From Verrucomicrobiota bacterium (lineage in GTDB: Bacteria; Verrucomicrobiota; Verrucomicrobiia; Opitutales; Seribacteraceae): a stretch of 48,648 nt of DNA. Shown one piece after another: positions 1 to 8,088 of the stretch. How positions within the stretch are numbered: the stretch's first letter is position 1; the number at the start of each line of letters is the position of its first letter. Below the pieces are notes generated by a model. The model was not told the origin of the DNA, searched no databases, and worked only from the letters and a program-made list of their open reading frames with translations. The stretch lies in the NCBI GenBank assembly GCA_028343845.1, contig JAOLZO010000018.1, positions 1 through 48,648 on the forward strand. Direction: 5' to 3'. Position numbers and translations under genes: made by a program.

Positions 1-1
1 T

Positions 2-1357
2 ATTGGTAGTCTGGATCAGGCAGCTCTAAAAGATGCAGAGGTCATCGCCTTTCCTGGGGCAGAGGGCGCAGGCAAGTTCACCAAAGGAGGTCGGGGCGGA
101 GACGTCTATCACGTGACCACGCTCAAAGACTCGGGTCCCGGATCATTCAGGGAGGGCATCGAATCGATCGAGGGACCGCGAACCATCGTATTTGATCTCA
201 GCGGCACGATCCGGCTGAAAAAGGATATCAAGATCAAGGACGTGTCTTACCTGACCATTGCCGGGCAGACGGCACCCGACAAAGGAATCACCTTTGCGGA
301 CCGAAACATTAGGTTTGAAAACTGTAGTCATATCATCGCCCGGTATTTTCGCATCCGCCTGGGTGATGAAAACAAGTCGGATGGAACGAGCCCGGATTGC
401 ATCACGATCGAATACAGCAACCACGTCATGCTCGATCATCTTTCCTTGAGCTGGGGCATTGACGGAAACGGTGATTTCCGGGGACTCAAAAATTCGACCC
501 TCCAGTGGCTGATCTTTAGCGAAGCTCTTCACGACAGCATCCATGGAAAAGGCCCGCATGCAATGTGCACCTCCTTTCGGGACAACGCGGGGTTTGCGAC
601 CTTGCATCACAACGTCTTCGCAACCAGCCGGAACCGGCACCCTTCCACTGCAGGCGGATCCCAAGTCATGGAGTTTGCCAACAACCTGAATTACAATTGG
701 AGCGGTTGCCACAACCTATCGGGCGAGCAATACAACCTGCTCAACAATTACTACAAAGCTGGTCCCATGAAGGGAGACAGGCTTCCCATTCGCTATAAGT
801 CAAAGGCTCTGAAGCCCGTATCCCGCGGGTACTTTTTCGGGAATCACTTTGAGGGTTTGCCTGAAGAATACAATCAAGACAACTACGCGGCCATGAACTT
901 CGAATCTTCGGGGACGGACGGAAAATACAAAGGCACCACCCGGGGATTTTTCGAGGCAATAGAACGCTTTGACGCAGGCAAGTACAAGTTGACTCACATT
1001 GAAACGGCTCAAGAGGCCTACGAGTCCTGCCTCAAGCAAAGTGGTTGTTCGCTGGTGCGTGATTCCGTAGACGAACGGCTGATCGAAAGTATTCGAAACA
1101 ATGCAGGGAAAGTGATTGATTCCCAGGACGAAGTCGCAGGCTGGGATAGGTATCCATCCGTTGCGAGACCGCCTGATTTCGATACCGATCGGGACGGCAT
1201 GCCCGATGAATGGGAAAGGACGTCGGGCTCGGACCCCAATGACCCGTCCGATGGAAACCAAGATCGTAACGACGACGGCTTCACCAATCTTGAGGATTAC
1301 CTAAACGGACTGACGCATGTACCACAGTTGAATTCTCTGGATAAAAACAAACCATGA
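2..1357 (+). CDS. Pectate lyase-like secreted polysaccharide lyase (5' end outside the window)
   Basis: The reading frame is already open at base 2, and the residues AFPGAEGAGKFTKGGRGGDV precede the first in-window GTG at 113, so the true start lies upstream of the window. AFPGAEG is the typical N-terminus of the mature enzyme in pectate lyases of the PL1-like right-handed beta-helix class, which cleave polygalacturonate by beta-elimination, usually with calcium. The visible part is 451 residues. Asn-rich strands and the HHNVFATSRNRHP segment fit the beta-helix active-site region. The last 55 residues (DTDRDGMPDEWE, then DRNDDGFTNLEDYLNG) are Asp-rich calcium-binding repeats of the thrombospondin type 3 or dockerin-like kind. 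The TGA stop overlaps the ATG of the next gene (ATGA at 1354-1357), so the lyase is probably translated together with the DUF1592 gene. Family call is firm; exact substrate is inferred. Confidence 0.9.
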   Translation: MGSLDQAALKDAEVIAFPGAEGAGKFTKGGRGGDVYHVTTLKDSGPGSFREGIESIEGPRTIVFDLSGTIRLKKDIKIKDVSYLTIAGQTAPDKGITFADRNIRFENCSHIIARYFRIRLGDENKSDGTSPDCITIEYSNHVMLDHLSLSWGIDGNGDFRGLKNSTLQWLIFSEALHDSIHGKGPHAMCTSFRDNAGFATLHHNVFATSRNRHPSTAGGSQVMEFANNLNYNWSGCHNLSGEQYNLLNNYYKAGPMKGDRLPIRYKSKALKPVSRGYFFGNHFEGLPEEYNQDNYAAMNFESSGTDGKYKGTTRGFFEAIERFDAGKYKLTHIETAQEAYESCLKQSGCSLVRDSVDERLIESIRNNAGKVIDSQDEVAGWDRYPSVARPPDFDTDRDGMPDEWERTSGSDPNDPSDGNQDRNDDGFTNLEDYLNGLTHVPQLNSLDKNKP

Positions 1358-4167
1358 GTTCTTGCAAACGAAACTTATGGGTGCTCCTTATTTCCTGGTG
1401 CCTGTGGATCAATGAATCTTTGGGAAACAAAGATCTGCGAGGCATGGAGTTGTTCGAAAACCACTGCTTCGATTGTCACAACGAGGACGTTAAAAAAGGA
1501 AACGTCAACATGGCCGAGTTGTTTGACGCCGGCTCTTTTGACGGAACCCTGATGTTCGAAAACCTCATTACGGCAAAGATGCCCCCCGAGAACAAGAAGC
1601 AACCGAACGCCGAGGAGAAGCGGGCCATGCTTGATTGGTTGGCGAAGCGCCAAGCAGACCACAAGCCCGCCCCCTACCGCAGAATCAGTCGCCATGAGTT
1701 TGTCCATTCGCTCAACGACCTGCTTGGAATCAAGCTCGACCTGACCGGGGAAATCCCGGACGACCGCGGTACTTTCGATTTCGATTCCGACCGCAGGATC
1801 AAACTGACCAAGGAAATGCTCGGATCCTATTTCCAAGTCGCCGATCGAATGCTTGAGTTCGCTTTACCCACCGAGGGCTTTGCCCCGGAGCGGATTTGGG
1901 TGACCAACAAAATCAAGGACAGCCACAAGACCTACAACATATACACCCGGCCATACAAGGAGGGCATTCTTTTCTCCTGGACCCGGGCGAACAACGGAAA
2001 CAGTTATTCCTTCTTCTACGACAACTTCGATCCGCCCGTCCCGGGTTGGTACGAACTCACCTTCGATGCCATGAAGATGGGAAGCTTCCCGGAGGATGTC
2101 AGCATAGAGGTCTTCGCCGGTAAATACTATTACGCCGACGACCGCCCTCAACCTCAGCGCCTTCTCGACGTGATCTCCCTCGACAACCGGGAAATGAAGT
2201 CACATACGATCAAAGTCTTCCTCCGTCCCGGGGAGAACGTCTCGGTGCACTGTTACTCGAAGCACAACTTCCGTCAAAGAAATGGGAACCAGGGTGCCTA
2301 TATCAAGCAGTTGAAGGCACGAGGCCCGATTCTCGAACAATGGCCCCCGGCTTCATACGCAAAGGTATTTGGGAACCTGCCCATCAAGGCACCGCCCCGG
2401 GAAGCCAGAGAAGTTTCCCCCTTGCAAACGAACCTTGAGGCCTTCGGTGGGAGCGTCACCGTGAGCAGTTTCCAAAAGGGAATGGAAAAGGAAAAGATGC
2501 TGGATGGTTCCAACCGGACCTTCTGGCATACACGATTCAAACCGACCCTGGCCAAGCCGCCGCACTACGTCATAATCGAAAACCCACAGGCCAAGGAAAT
2601 CGAGGGACTCAATTATGCCACCTGGTCGGGTGGAAATGGCAACGGACAGGTCGAGGCCTATGCCATTCACTTCTCGGACAACGGAAAAGACTGGGGCAAG
2701 CCCATCCGGACCGGACCGCTCGAAATCCGCTTGGCCAACGAGCAACCCATTCTCTTCCCTGAAAAAACCACCAAGCGCTTCATCAAGTTTCTCATCAACG
2801 ACGCCCATACCTTGGACGGCCGATCCCTTGCCTCCGTCGGCAAACTCGACGTCATCACCACCTTATCCAAGGAAGCAAGCAAGTCAAAGGTTGCGGTGTC
2901 CACGCGTTCCCCCGAAGGCCTCAAGCAAGTGATCAAGCGCTTCGCCGAGCGGGCCTTTTCCTCCGACTTAAGAGAAGAGGAACTTGCTCCTTATCATCAG
3001 CCTAGCCTCGTTGCCCTCAAAGAAGGAGAGAGTTTTGTCGAAGCGGCCAAGATCGGATTGAAGGCGGTCTTGTGCTCACACCGCTTCCTCATGGCTCCGG
3101 GCGAGCATGAAAACCAATCCTACGCCCGAGCGTCTGCACTGGCCCGGACTTTCTGGCTTTCGGTGCCCGATCAAGAGAGCCTGAAAATTTCCCAAGCGGA
3201 CAAACTTACCCTCAAGGACGTTCCCGCCCAAGTCGACCGCATGATCAAGGACCCGAAAAGCAAACGCATGATCCATTCCTTCTGCAACCAGTGGCTGGAT
3301 CTACGCTCGTTCGACCAGATTGCCCCTTCCCTCAAGCTCTACCCCCTCTACAATGATCTTTTGAATCACTACCTCCCCCTCGAAACGGAAGCCTACCTCG
3401 ATCACTTGCTTCGGGATAACCTGCCCATCGGACGCTTGATCGACTCCGACTTTTCCTTCCTCAACCAACGCCTCGCTCAGCATTACGGAATACCCGGCAT
3501 ATATGGCCAGAACCTGCGCAAGGTCTCTTTCGAGCCCAAGGTTCCGCGCGGTGGTTTGCTCACCATGGGAAGCGTGCTCAAGGTAACGGCCGACGGTTTC
3601 GATACTTCTCCCATTCTGCGCGGTGCCTGGATTTCCAAGAACATCGCCGGCAACACGCTTTCACCACCCCCGGAAGACGTCGAGGTGATCGAACCTGAGC
3701 ACGGCAAAGACGCCGCAACCCTCCGGGAGCAAATCGAAGAACACAAGAAAAGCCAGGCCTGCTACGCCTGTCACAAGAGCATCGACCCATACGGGTTTGC
3801 CCTGGAGAGCTTTGATGCAACCGGGCAATGGCGTGAACAATATCGAGTCAAGAAACCCCATAGGGCGACCTTTGTCTACAGGCCAAAAGGCTATTTTGAC
3901 CTGGTCGGGAAAGTGGACCCGTCGGGGGAGATCGCCCGGGAAAAGTTCTCGGATATTTTCGGCCTGAAGAAGATCCTTCTGTCCGACCACAAGAAGATCG
4001 CATACAACTTCGTTAAAAAATTCTTCGAATACGCCAACGGCTACAAGCCAAGCCTGAAAGAGCGCCTCGACCTCTTTGCCATGATCCCCCAAGAACCCGA
4101 ACAATGCCGTATGAAGGACTTGATCACGAAGACCTCGGTCTATTCAATGCAAAGCCACTCAGAATGA
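1354..4167 (+). CDS. DUF1592-family c-type cytochrome-like protein 1, with F5/8 type C-like insert
   Basis: A 937-residue exported protein. A signal peptide-like stretch (about 5-24) precedes a PSCyt1-type haem motif CFDCH at 38-42. DUF1587 follows (about 108-172, RRISRHEFVHSLNDLLG), then a middle region, DUF1595 (about 526-580), DUF1592 (about 590-725), DUF1588 (about 731-830, PRGGLLTMGSVLKVTADG, with a second CxxCH, CYACH, at 803-807) and DUF1585 at the C-terminus. Residues about 360-502 look like a discoidin/F5-8 type C (CBM32-like) module: SSFQKG, then MLDGSNRTFWHTRF, then a SDNGKDWG segment. The family is common in Planctomycetota and Verrucomicrobiota and has no proven reaction; two CxxCH motifs suggest up to two haems in the periplasm. 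It sits between a pectate lyase and a DUF1552 gene, overlapping both by four bases, which ties this copy to pectin or another uronate polymer (inference). Confidence 0.93.
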   Translation: MSSCKRNLWVLLISWCLWINESLGNKDLRGMELFENHCFDCHNEDVKKGNVNMAELFDAGSFDGTLMFENLITAKMPPENKKQPNAEEKRAMLDWLAKRQADHKPAPYRRISRHEFVHSLNDLLGIKLDLTGEIPDDRGTFDFDSDRRIKLTKEMLGSYFQVADRMLEFALPTEGFAPERIWVTNKIKDSHKTYNIYTRPYKEGILFSWTRANNGNSYSFFYDNFDPPVPGWYELTFDAMKMGSFPEDVSIEVFAGKYYYADDRPQPQRLLDVISLDNREMKSHTIKVFLRPGENVSVHCYSKHNFRQRNGNQGAYIKQLKARGPILEQWPPASYAKVFGNLPIKAPPREAREVSPLQTNLEAFGGSVTVSSFQKGMEKEKMLDGSNRTFWHTRFKPTLAKPPHYVIIENPQAKEIEGLNYATWSGGNGNGQVEAYAIHFSDNGKDWGKPIRTGPLEIRLANEQPILFPEKTTKRFIKFLINDAHTLDGRSLASVGKLDVITTLSKEASKSKVAVSTRSPEGLKQVIKRFAERAFSSDLREEELAPYHQPSLVALKEGESFVEAAKIGLKAVLCSHRFLMAPGEHENQSYARASALARTFWLSVPDQESLKISQADKLTLKDVPAQVDRMIKDPKSKRMIHSFCNQWLDLRSFDQIAPSLKLYPLYNDLLNHYLPLETEAYLDHLLRDNLPIGRLIDSDFSFLNQRLAQHYGIPGIYGQNLRKVSFEPKVPRGGLLTMGSVLKVTADGFDTSPILRGAWISKNIAGNTLSPPPEDVEVIEPEHGKDAATLREQIEEHKKSQACYACHKSIDPYGFALESFDATGQWREQYRVKKPHRATFVYRPKGYFDLVGKVDPSGEIAREKFSDIFGLKKILLSDHKKIAYNFVKKFFEYANGYKPSLKERLDLFAMIPQEPEQCRMKDLITKTSVYSMQSHSE

Positions 4168-5396
4168 ACGCCATAAGCAGAAAAGACTTTCTCAAGGCCG
4201 GAGCCGCTCTACCCCTCGCCCTGCAATCGCTTGACCTGCGGGCCGCCGCCCGGTCCAAGCCGGCAACCCCGCCCAAGCGGATCCTTTTCATCTGCAGTTG
4301 CCTCGGTTTCTACGAGCCCTACTTTTTCCCCAAGAAACGGGGTAACCTGGAGACCTCCGACTACCTCAAGGACATGAAGACCCTAAACAAGATGACGGTC
4401 TTCAACAACCTGTATCACCCGGGCATGGACACGAGCAACCACGACTCGGAGAAATCCTTTCTCACGGGAAGCCCGAGTCCGGAATCACCCACTTTCGTGA
4501 ACGGCATTTCACTTGATCAAGTTCTGGCCCGCGAAATGGGTGGAGACACCCGCTTCCCCTTCCTCAACTTCAGTATATATGACCGTGGTTGGGGAATCTC
4601 TTGGAACGACCGTGGCTCCCCCATCCCTCCCATGCACGACGAGTCGAAGATTTTCGAAAAGCTCTTCGAGAAAGAGGATCTTCAGGCCAAGAAGCGCCAA
4701 CTTAACAATGACCAAAACATCCTCGATTGCCTGCAGAGGGACATGGCTCGACTGCGCAAAAAGGGTTCTCAGCCAGGCAAGCTCGACAGCTACAAGGCTG
4801 CCATCCAAGAACTGGAAGCCCAACTTGCCCACGAGAAGTTCTGGCTGAACACCGAGAAGCCCAAAGTGGAGAAATCCCTCAGCGAAGACCCGGAGTTCGC
4901 TTTCTCGACCAAGATCCAAAATCTTTTCGAGCTCGCCAAGCTCGCTTTCCGGACCGACTCCACCCGGGTGATCACTCTGTCCATGGACTGGATCGACGGA
5001 GCCATCACGGTGCCCGGGGCCACCGGAGGCTGGCACACCCTCTCACATCATGGAGGCAAGGCCGAAAAAATCGAAAGCTTGAGCAAGATCGAGATCGACA
5101 CCCTCAAGCACTTCAACCGCTTTCTTTTCGAGATGGACCGGATTCAGGAAGGTGACGGCACCTTGCTCGACCACACAACCGTGGTGATGGGCAGTAATTT
5201 CGGAGACGCATCCAATCACACCTGCAACAATCTTCCCATGATCGTGGCCGGGGGCGGCTATCGTCACCAAGCCCATACCGTTCTCGAGAAACCGACGCAC
5301 CTCTGCAACCTTTACCTGGAGTTGCTTCACAAGCACAACATTGATGCGGGTGCGTTCGGAAGCAGCGTAGCAGACTTGGACCTGCTGAAGAGCTGA
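4164..5396 (+). CDS. DUF1552 (HXXSHH) family protein 1
   Basis: A 410-residue protein of the DUF1552 family, the regular partner of DUF1592 proteins. The start at 4164 is chosen because its ATG overlaps the upstream TGA (ATGA) and gives an N-terminus, SRKDFLKAGAALPLAL, like a Tat-type leader; the open frame runs back to 4104 but reads through the end of the upstream gene. The second arginine of the Tat pair is replaced by lysine (RK), unlike the other four copies here. The hallmark motif is present as HTLSHH at 291-296, followed by HTCNNLPMIVAGGGYRH near the C-terminus. Alternating charged segments between about 165 and 245 look helical. The family's activity is unknown. It ends the pectate lyase operon. 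Confidence 0.92.
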   Translation: MNAISRKDFLKAGAALPLALQSLDLRAAARSKPATPPKRILFICSCLGFYEPYFFPKKRGNLETSDYLKDMKTLNKMTVFNNLYHPGMDTSNHDSEKSFLTGSPSPESPTFVNGISLDQVLAREMGGDTRFPFLNFSIYDRGWGISWNDRGSPIPPMHDESKIFEKLFEKEDLQAKKRQLNNDQNILDCLQRDMARLRKKGSQPGKLDSYKAAIQELEAQLAHEKFWLNTEKPKVEKSLSEDPEFAFSTKIQNLFELAKLAFRTDSTRVITLSMDWIDGAITVPGATGGWHTLSHHGGKAEKIESLSKIEIDTLKHFNRFLFEMDRIQEGDGTLLDHTTVVMGSNFGDASNHTCNNLPMIVAGGGYRHQAHTVLEKPTHLCNLYLELLHKHNIDAGAFGSSVADLDLLKS

Positions 5397-5443
5397 TCAT
5401 AGGTATATCCGTAAGAAAACAAATTTCGTTACGCTAAGTATTC

Positions 5444-5983
5444 ATGGAACCTCCTACAAAAAAACTCATCTCAATCTTTTCTTCGGCAATTATGATGGTT
5501 GCTTTGGCTTGCCCTCTTTCAGCGGACGATAAGCCCGAACTGACCGAAGAAGTCCGAAACCGACTCGCAGCCTTGGTTGCGGCAAACGAGTACGTCGCCC
5601 TAGTCCAAATCAATGAAGGTGAGTTCACCGGAGCATGCATGGTGCACAACAAAGTCAAGGTCATGGCCCATCTCAAGGGGAAGCTAGGCACCACCGCTCT
5701 TTTCTCTTCAATCAACGCAGACGAAAACTCCCTTCCTCCGGTCATCGAGTCTCCCAAGAAAGCGTTACCAATACTGACTGCCGGCACCTACGTGCTCATC
5801 GTCAAAGGGCACGAAATCGTTCATTCGTTTCCCGGCATAAAGGTTCCTCTTTTTGGAAGAATCCTAAAACCAAAGCGGAGCTTCAACTACTTCATCAAGC
5901 ACAACGGAAAGACCCATTGCGCATGGCCCGTGGACTCCGCGGAAGCGAATTACCTCCGGAAGCTTGTAAAACAGAAGGTTTAG
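5444..5983 (+). CDS. Small secreted protein of unknown function
   Basis: A 179-residue protein with a clear signal peptide (KKLISIFSSAIMMVALACPLSA, cleavage likely before DDKPEL). The mature part begins with a helical stretch (ELTEEVRNRLAALVAANE) followed by alternating hydrophobic strands (YVALVQINEG, TYVLIVKGHEIVHSF). It has cysteines at CMVHN and THCAWP but no CxxC motif. I do not recognise the family. It follows the DUF1552 gene by 47 bases and precedes a sulfatase on the same strand, so it may belong to the same transcript. A longer ORF in another frame (from 5635) overlaps it, but that is only the open frame upstream of the sulfatase. Confidence 0.7.
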   Translation: MEPPTKKLISIFSSAIMMVALACPLSADDKPELTEEVRNRLAALVAANEYVALVQINEGEFTGACMVHNKVKVMAHLKGKLGTTALFSSINADENSLPPVIESPKKALPILTAGTYVLIVKGHEIVHSFPGIKVPLFGRILKPKRSFNYFIKHNGKTHCAWPVDSAEANYLRKLVKQKV

Positions 5984-6105
5984 GCACCTTAAGACTGCGG
6001 CGTTACCCCACAAGCATTTCGGATTTGGTCAATACGTCCCATGCCCTGAACCAGAAACTCAGAATGATGCCCCAATTGTTTGATACATCCCATTTTTTCA
6101 AAAGC

Positions 6106-7827
6106 ATGAAAACAAAACTTTATCATATTAAATTCTTTCACCTCATTGTTTTTCTCTTTGCCTTTGGTTACGCCAGTGGTTCCGACCGCCCCAATGTTCT
6201 GTTCATCGTGTCCGATGATCACGGATGGGGAGACTTGCCTTCGAACTGGAAGGAAACCGAGCTTCGTCTTCCCGTTTTGGATCAATTGGCCGCCCAAGGG
6301 GCGCGCTTTTCGAATTATCATACGGTTCCCCTTTGCGCCCCCTCGCGGGCTTGTATGTTCACTGGTCAATACTCAAGCGAGAATGGGATGTGGCGCGGCA
6401 ACAAGGGGATCAAACGCGACGTAAAAATGCTCTCCGAATATTTTTCCGAAGCAGGCTACGCCACGGGTTGCTACGGAAAATGGCATATGGGGTCAAACCC
6501 CGGAGGGCTCCCAAATGATCGAGGGTTTGACGAGTTTCGCGGATTCCTGAGCGGGACCCATGGCTATTGGGTGACCAAGCAAAGGAATAGGATTCTGCAT
6601 AACGGAGAACCCGATGATTCCGAAGGGCATACGACTGAATTGTTCACTCAATGGTCTGCAAACTTCATTCGGAAAAGCGTAGCCCAAAAAAAACCGTTTT
6701 TCTGCTACCTTGCCTACAATGCGGTACATGGCCCGATTCGCACCGACGAATCAAAACCTGCCTCCGCACCCAAAGAGTGGGTCGACAAGGCTCTTGCTCG
6801 CGGCGTCAGTTTCCTGCGTAGCGATTACGTCGCCATCCTCGAACACATGGATTACAACATAGGCAAACTCGTCGATCTAATCGACGAATTGAAAGTCTCG
6901 AACAACACCCTCGTCGTCTTCGTCAGCGACAACGGCGGATGTACGATGGAAGGCGATTTCGGAGGCAGATATCCCGGCAACAACGGTCCTTACACGGGAA
7001 GCAAGGCTACAACCTACCAGGGCGGATTGAGCGTCCCTTTCCTGATCAACTGGAAAGGCCGGGTGCAACAAGGAATGGTATCGGATGATCAAGTCATGCA
7101 CTGTGACGTATTTGCGACCTTGCTGGATGCCGCGGGAATTCCTCTTCCCGAAATGAATGGTCAAAACCCGATGCGTGGAATGTCTCTGCTTCCTCATATG
7201 AAATCCGGTGGCAAGCGACCCGTTCCAGAGCGGTCCATGATCTTCGAACTTTGGGGAAACATTGGCTTGCGGAAAGGAGACTACAAGCTCTGGGCCAATG
7301 TTGGCAGAGAATTCACTCCGGACTGGCCCGCATTGGTCAATAAGCTGAAGAACTCGGAACTTGCTCTCTTTGACCTGGGCAAAGATCCTTCCGAAAGCAA
7401 GGATCTCAGGGAGCAGCTTCCCGAAGTTTATGATAACTTGAAGCAGGAACTGATCGACCACTTTGCCAACGTCAACGCCGAGTACCCGACGAAGGAAACT
7501 CACCCGAAACTGTTTGCTCCCGAAAAGAAGGGCTCTGAAACTCCGAAAAAACAGGCGAAGGAGAGACCAAAACCATCGACGGATTCAAAGGCATCCGGTA
7601 CGCGAGGAGGCCGGAATAAGGCCTTTGCCGCGATCGATCAAAACGGGGACGGCAAGGTCACCAACGACGAGCTGGATGCCTGGTTTAAAAACAGGGCGGC
7701 GAAGAGTCCGGACAAATTCACCTACAAGCCAAGCCAGACCAAAGGAGCGCTCAAGAAACGTGACAAAAATGAAGACGGGACGCTGAGCTTGGAGGAATGG
7801 ATCAATGCATCGGAATCAAAAAAATAA
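6106..7827 (+). CDS. Secreted sulfatase with C-terminal EF-hand pair
   Basis: A 573-residue type I sulfatase that should remove sulfate esters from a glycan outside the cytoplasm. The start at 6106 is preferred because it gives a signal peptide (KLYHIKFFHLIVFLFAFGYASG) directly before RPNVLFIVSDDHGWGD; the frame is open back to 5635 but reads through the upstream gene. The formylglycine motif is CAPSR at 77-81. Other active-site elements are the metal-binding DDHG, GKWHMG, the His in YNAVHGP, SDNGG, and the Lys in the GSKATTYQGG region. After a Lys/Pro-rich linker (about 470-500) come two EF-hand loops, DQNGDGKVTNDE at 511-522 and DKNEDGTLSLEE at 553-564. The EF-hand tail is an addition to the usual sulfatase fold and may bind calcium for stability or surface attachment (inference). 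The sulfated substrate cannot be told from the sequence. Confidence 0.93.
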   Translation: MKTKLYHIKFFHLIVFLFAFGYASGSDRPNVLFIVSDDHGWGDLPSNWKETELRLPVLDQLAAQGARFSNYHTVPLCAPSRACMFTGQYSSENGMWRGNKGIKRDVKMLSEYFSEAGYATGCYGKWHMGSNPGGLPNDRGFDEFRGFLSGTHGYWVTKQRNRILHNGEPDDSEGHTTELFTQWSANFIRKSVAQKKPFFCYLAYNAVHGPIRTDESKPASAPKEWVDKALARGVSFLRSDYVAILEHMDYNIGKLVDLIDELKVSNNTLVVFVSDNGGCTMEGDFGGRYPGNNGPYTGSKATTYQGGLSVPFLINWKGRVQQGMVSDDQVMHCDVFATLLDAAGIPLPEMNGQNPMRGMSLLPHMKSGGKRPVPERSMIFELWGNIGLRKGDYKLWANVGREFTPDWPALVNKLKNSELALFDLGKDPSESKDLREQLPEVYDNLKQELIDHFANVNAEYPTKETHPKLFAPEKKGSETPKKQAKERPKPSTDSKASGTRGGRNKAFAAIDQNGDGKVTNDELDAWFKNRAAKSPDKFTYKPSQTKGALKKRDKNEDGTLSLEEWINASESKK

Positions 7828-7830
7828 ACC

Positions 7831-8088
7831 TTGAAGTTGCTTCGAAAAGCGTTCGTCGCCGCATTTATTTTGGCTGCTTCGGCAGGATACGCCGGGGAGA
7901 CTACGTTTTGGTATGAGGACAACAACGCAAGGAAGGCCGGTGGTTATCTCGCCGACATTAATTCCATCTGTAGCTCGATTTCAAGCTTTGCGAGGATGCC
8001 GGCATTCGTCGGACTGTCCGCGACATCTGATCAGGACTCAAGAGAATCACTCATTCGAAGGGATCATGCGAAGGAGTGCGGCAGGTGA
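7831..8088 (+). pseudogene. Possible truncated small secreted protein
   Basis: A TTG-started ORF three bases after the sulfatase stop. It encodes 85 residues opening with a convincing signal peptide (RKAFVAAFILAASAGYAG, then ETTFWYEDNNARKAGGYL). The last 14 codons overlap the 3' end of the minus-strand DUF3299 gene and look like shadow coding. The signal peptide argues it is or was a real gene; the short length and convergent overlap argue that only the 5' end survives. I do not recognise the family. Confidence 0.35.

Noticed and set aside
143-712. Minus-strand ORF of 189 codons
   Set aside because: It lies fully inside the pectate lyase gene and shows no recognisable domain; it is shadow coding.
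3661-4104. Minus-strand ORF of 147 codons inside DUF1592 protein 1
   Set aside because: It mirrors conserved DUF1588/DUF1585 coding on the plus strand and has no family features.
5635-6105. N-terminal 157-codon extension of the sulfatase frame
   Set aside because: It overlaps the small secreted protein gene in another frame, is basic and low in complexity, and would bury the signal peptide that starts at 6106.
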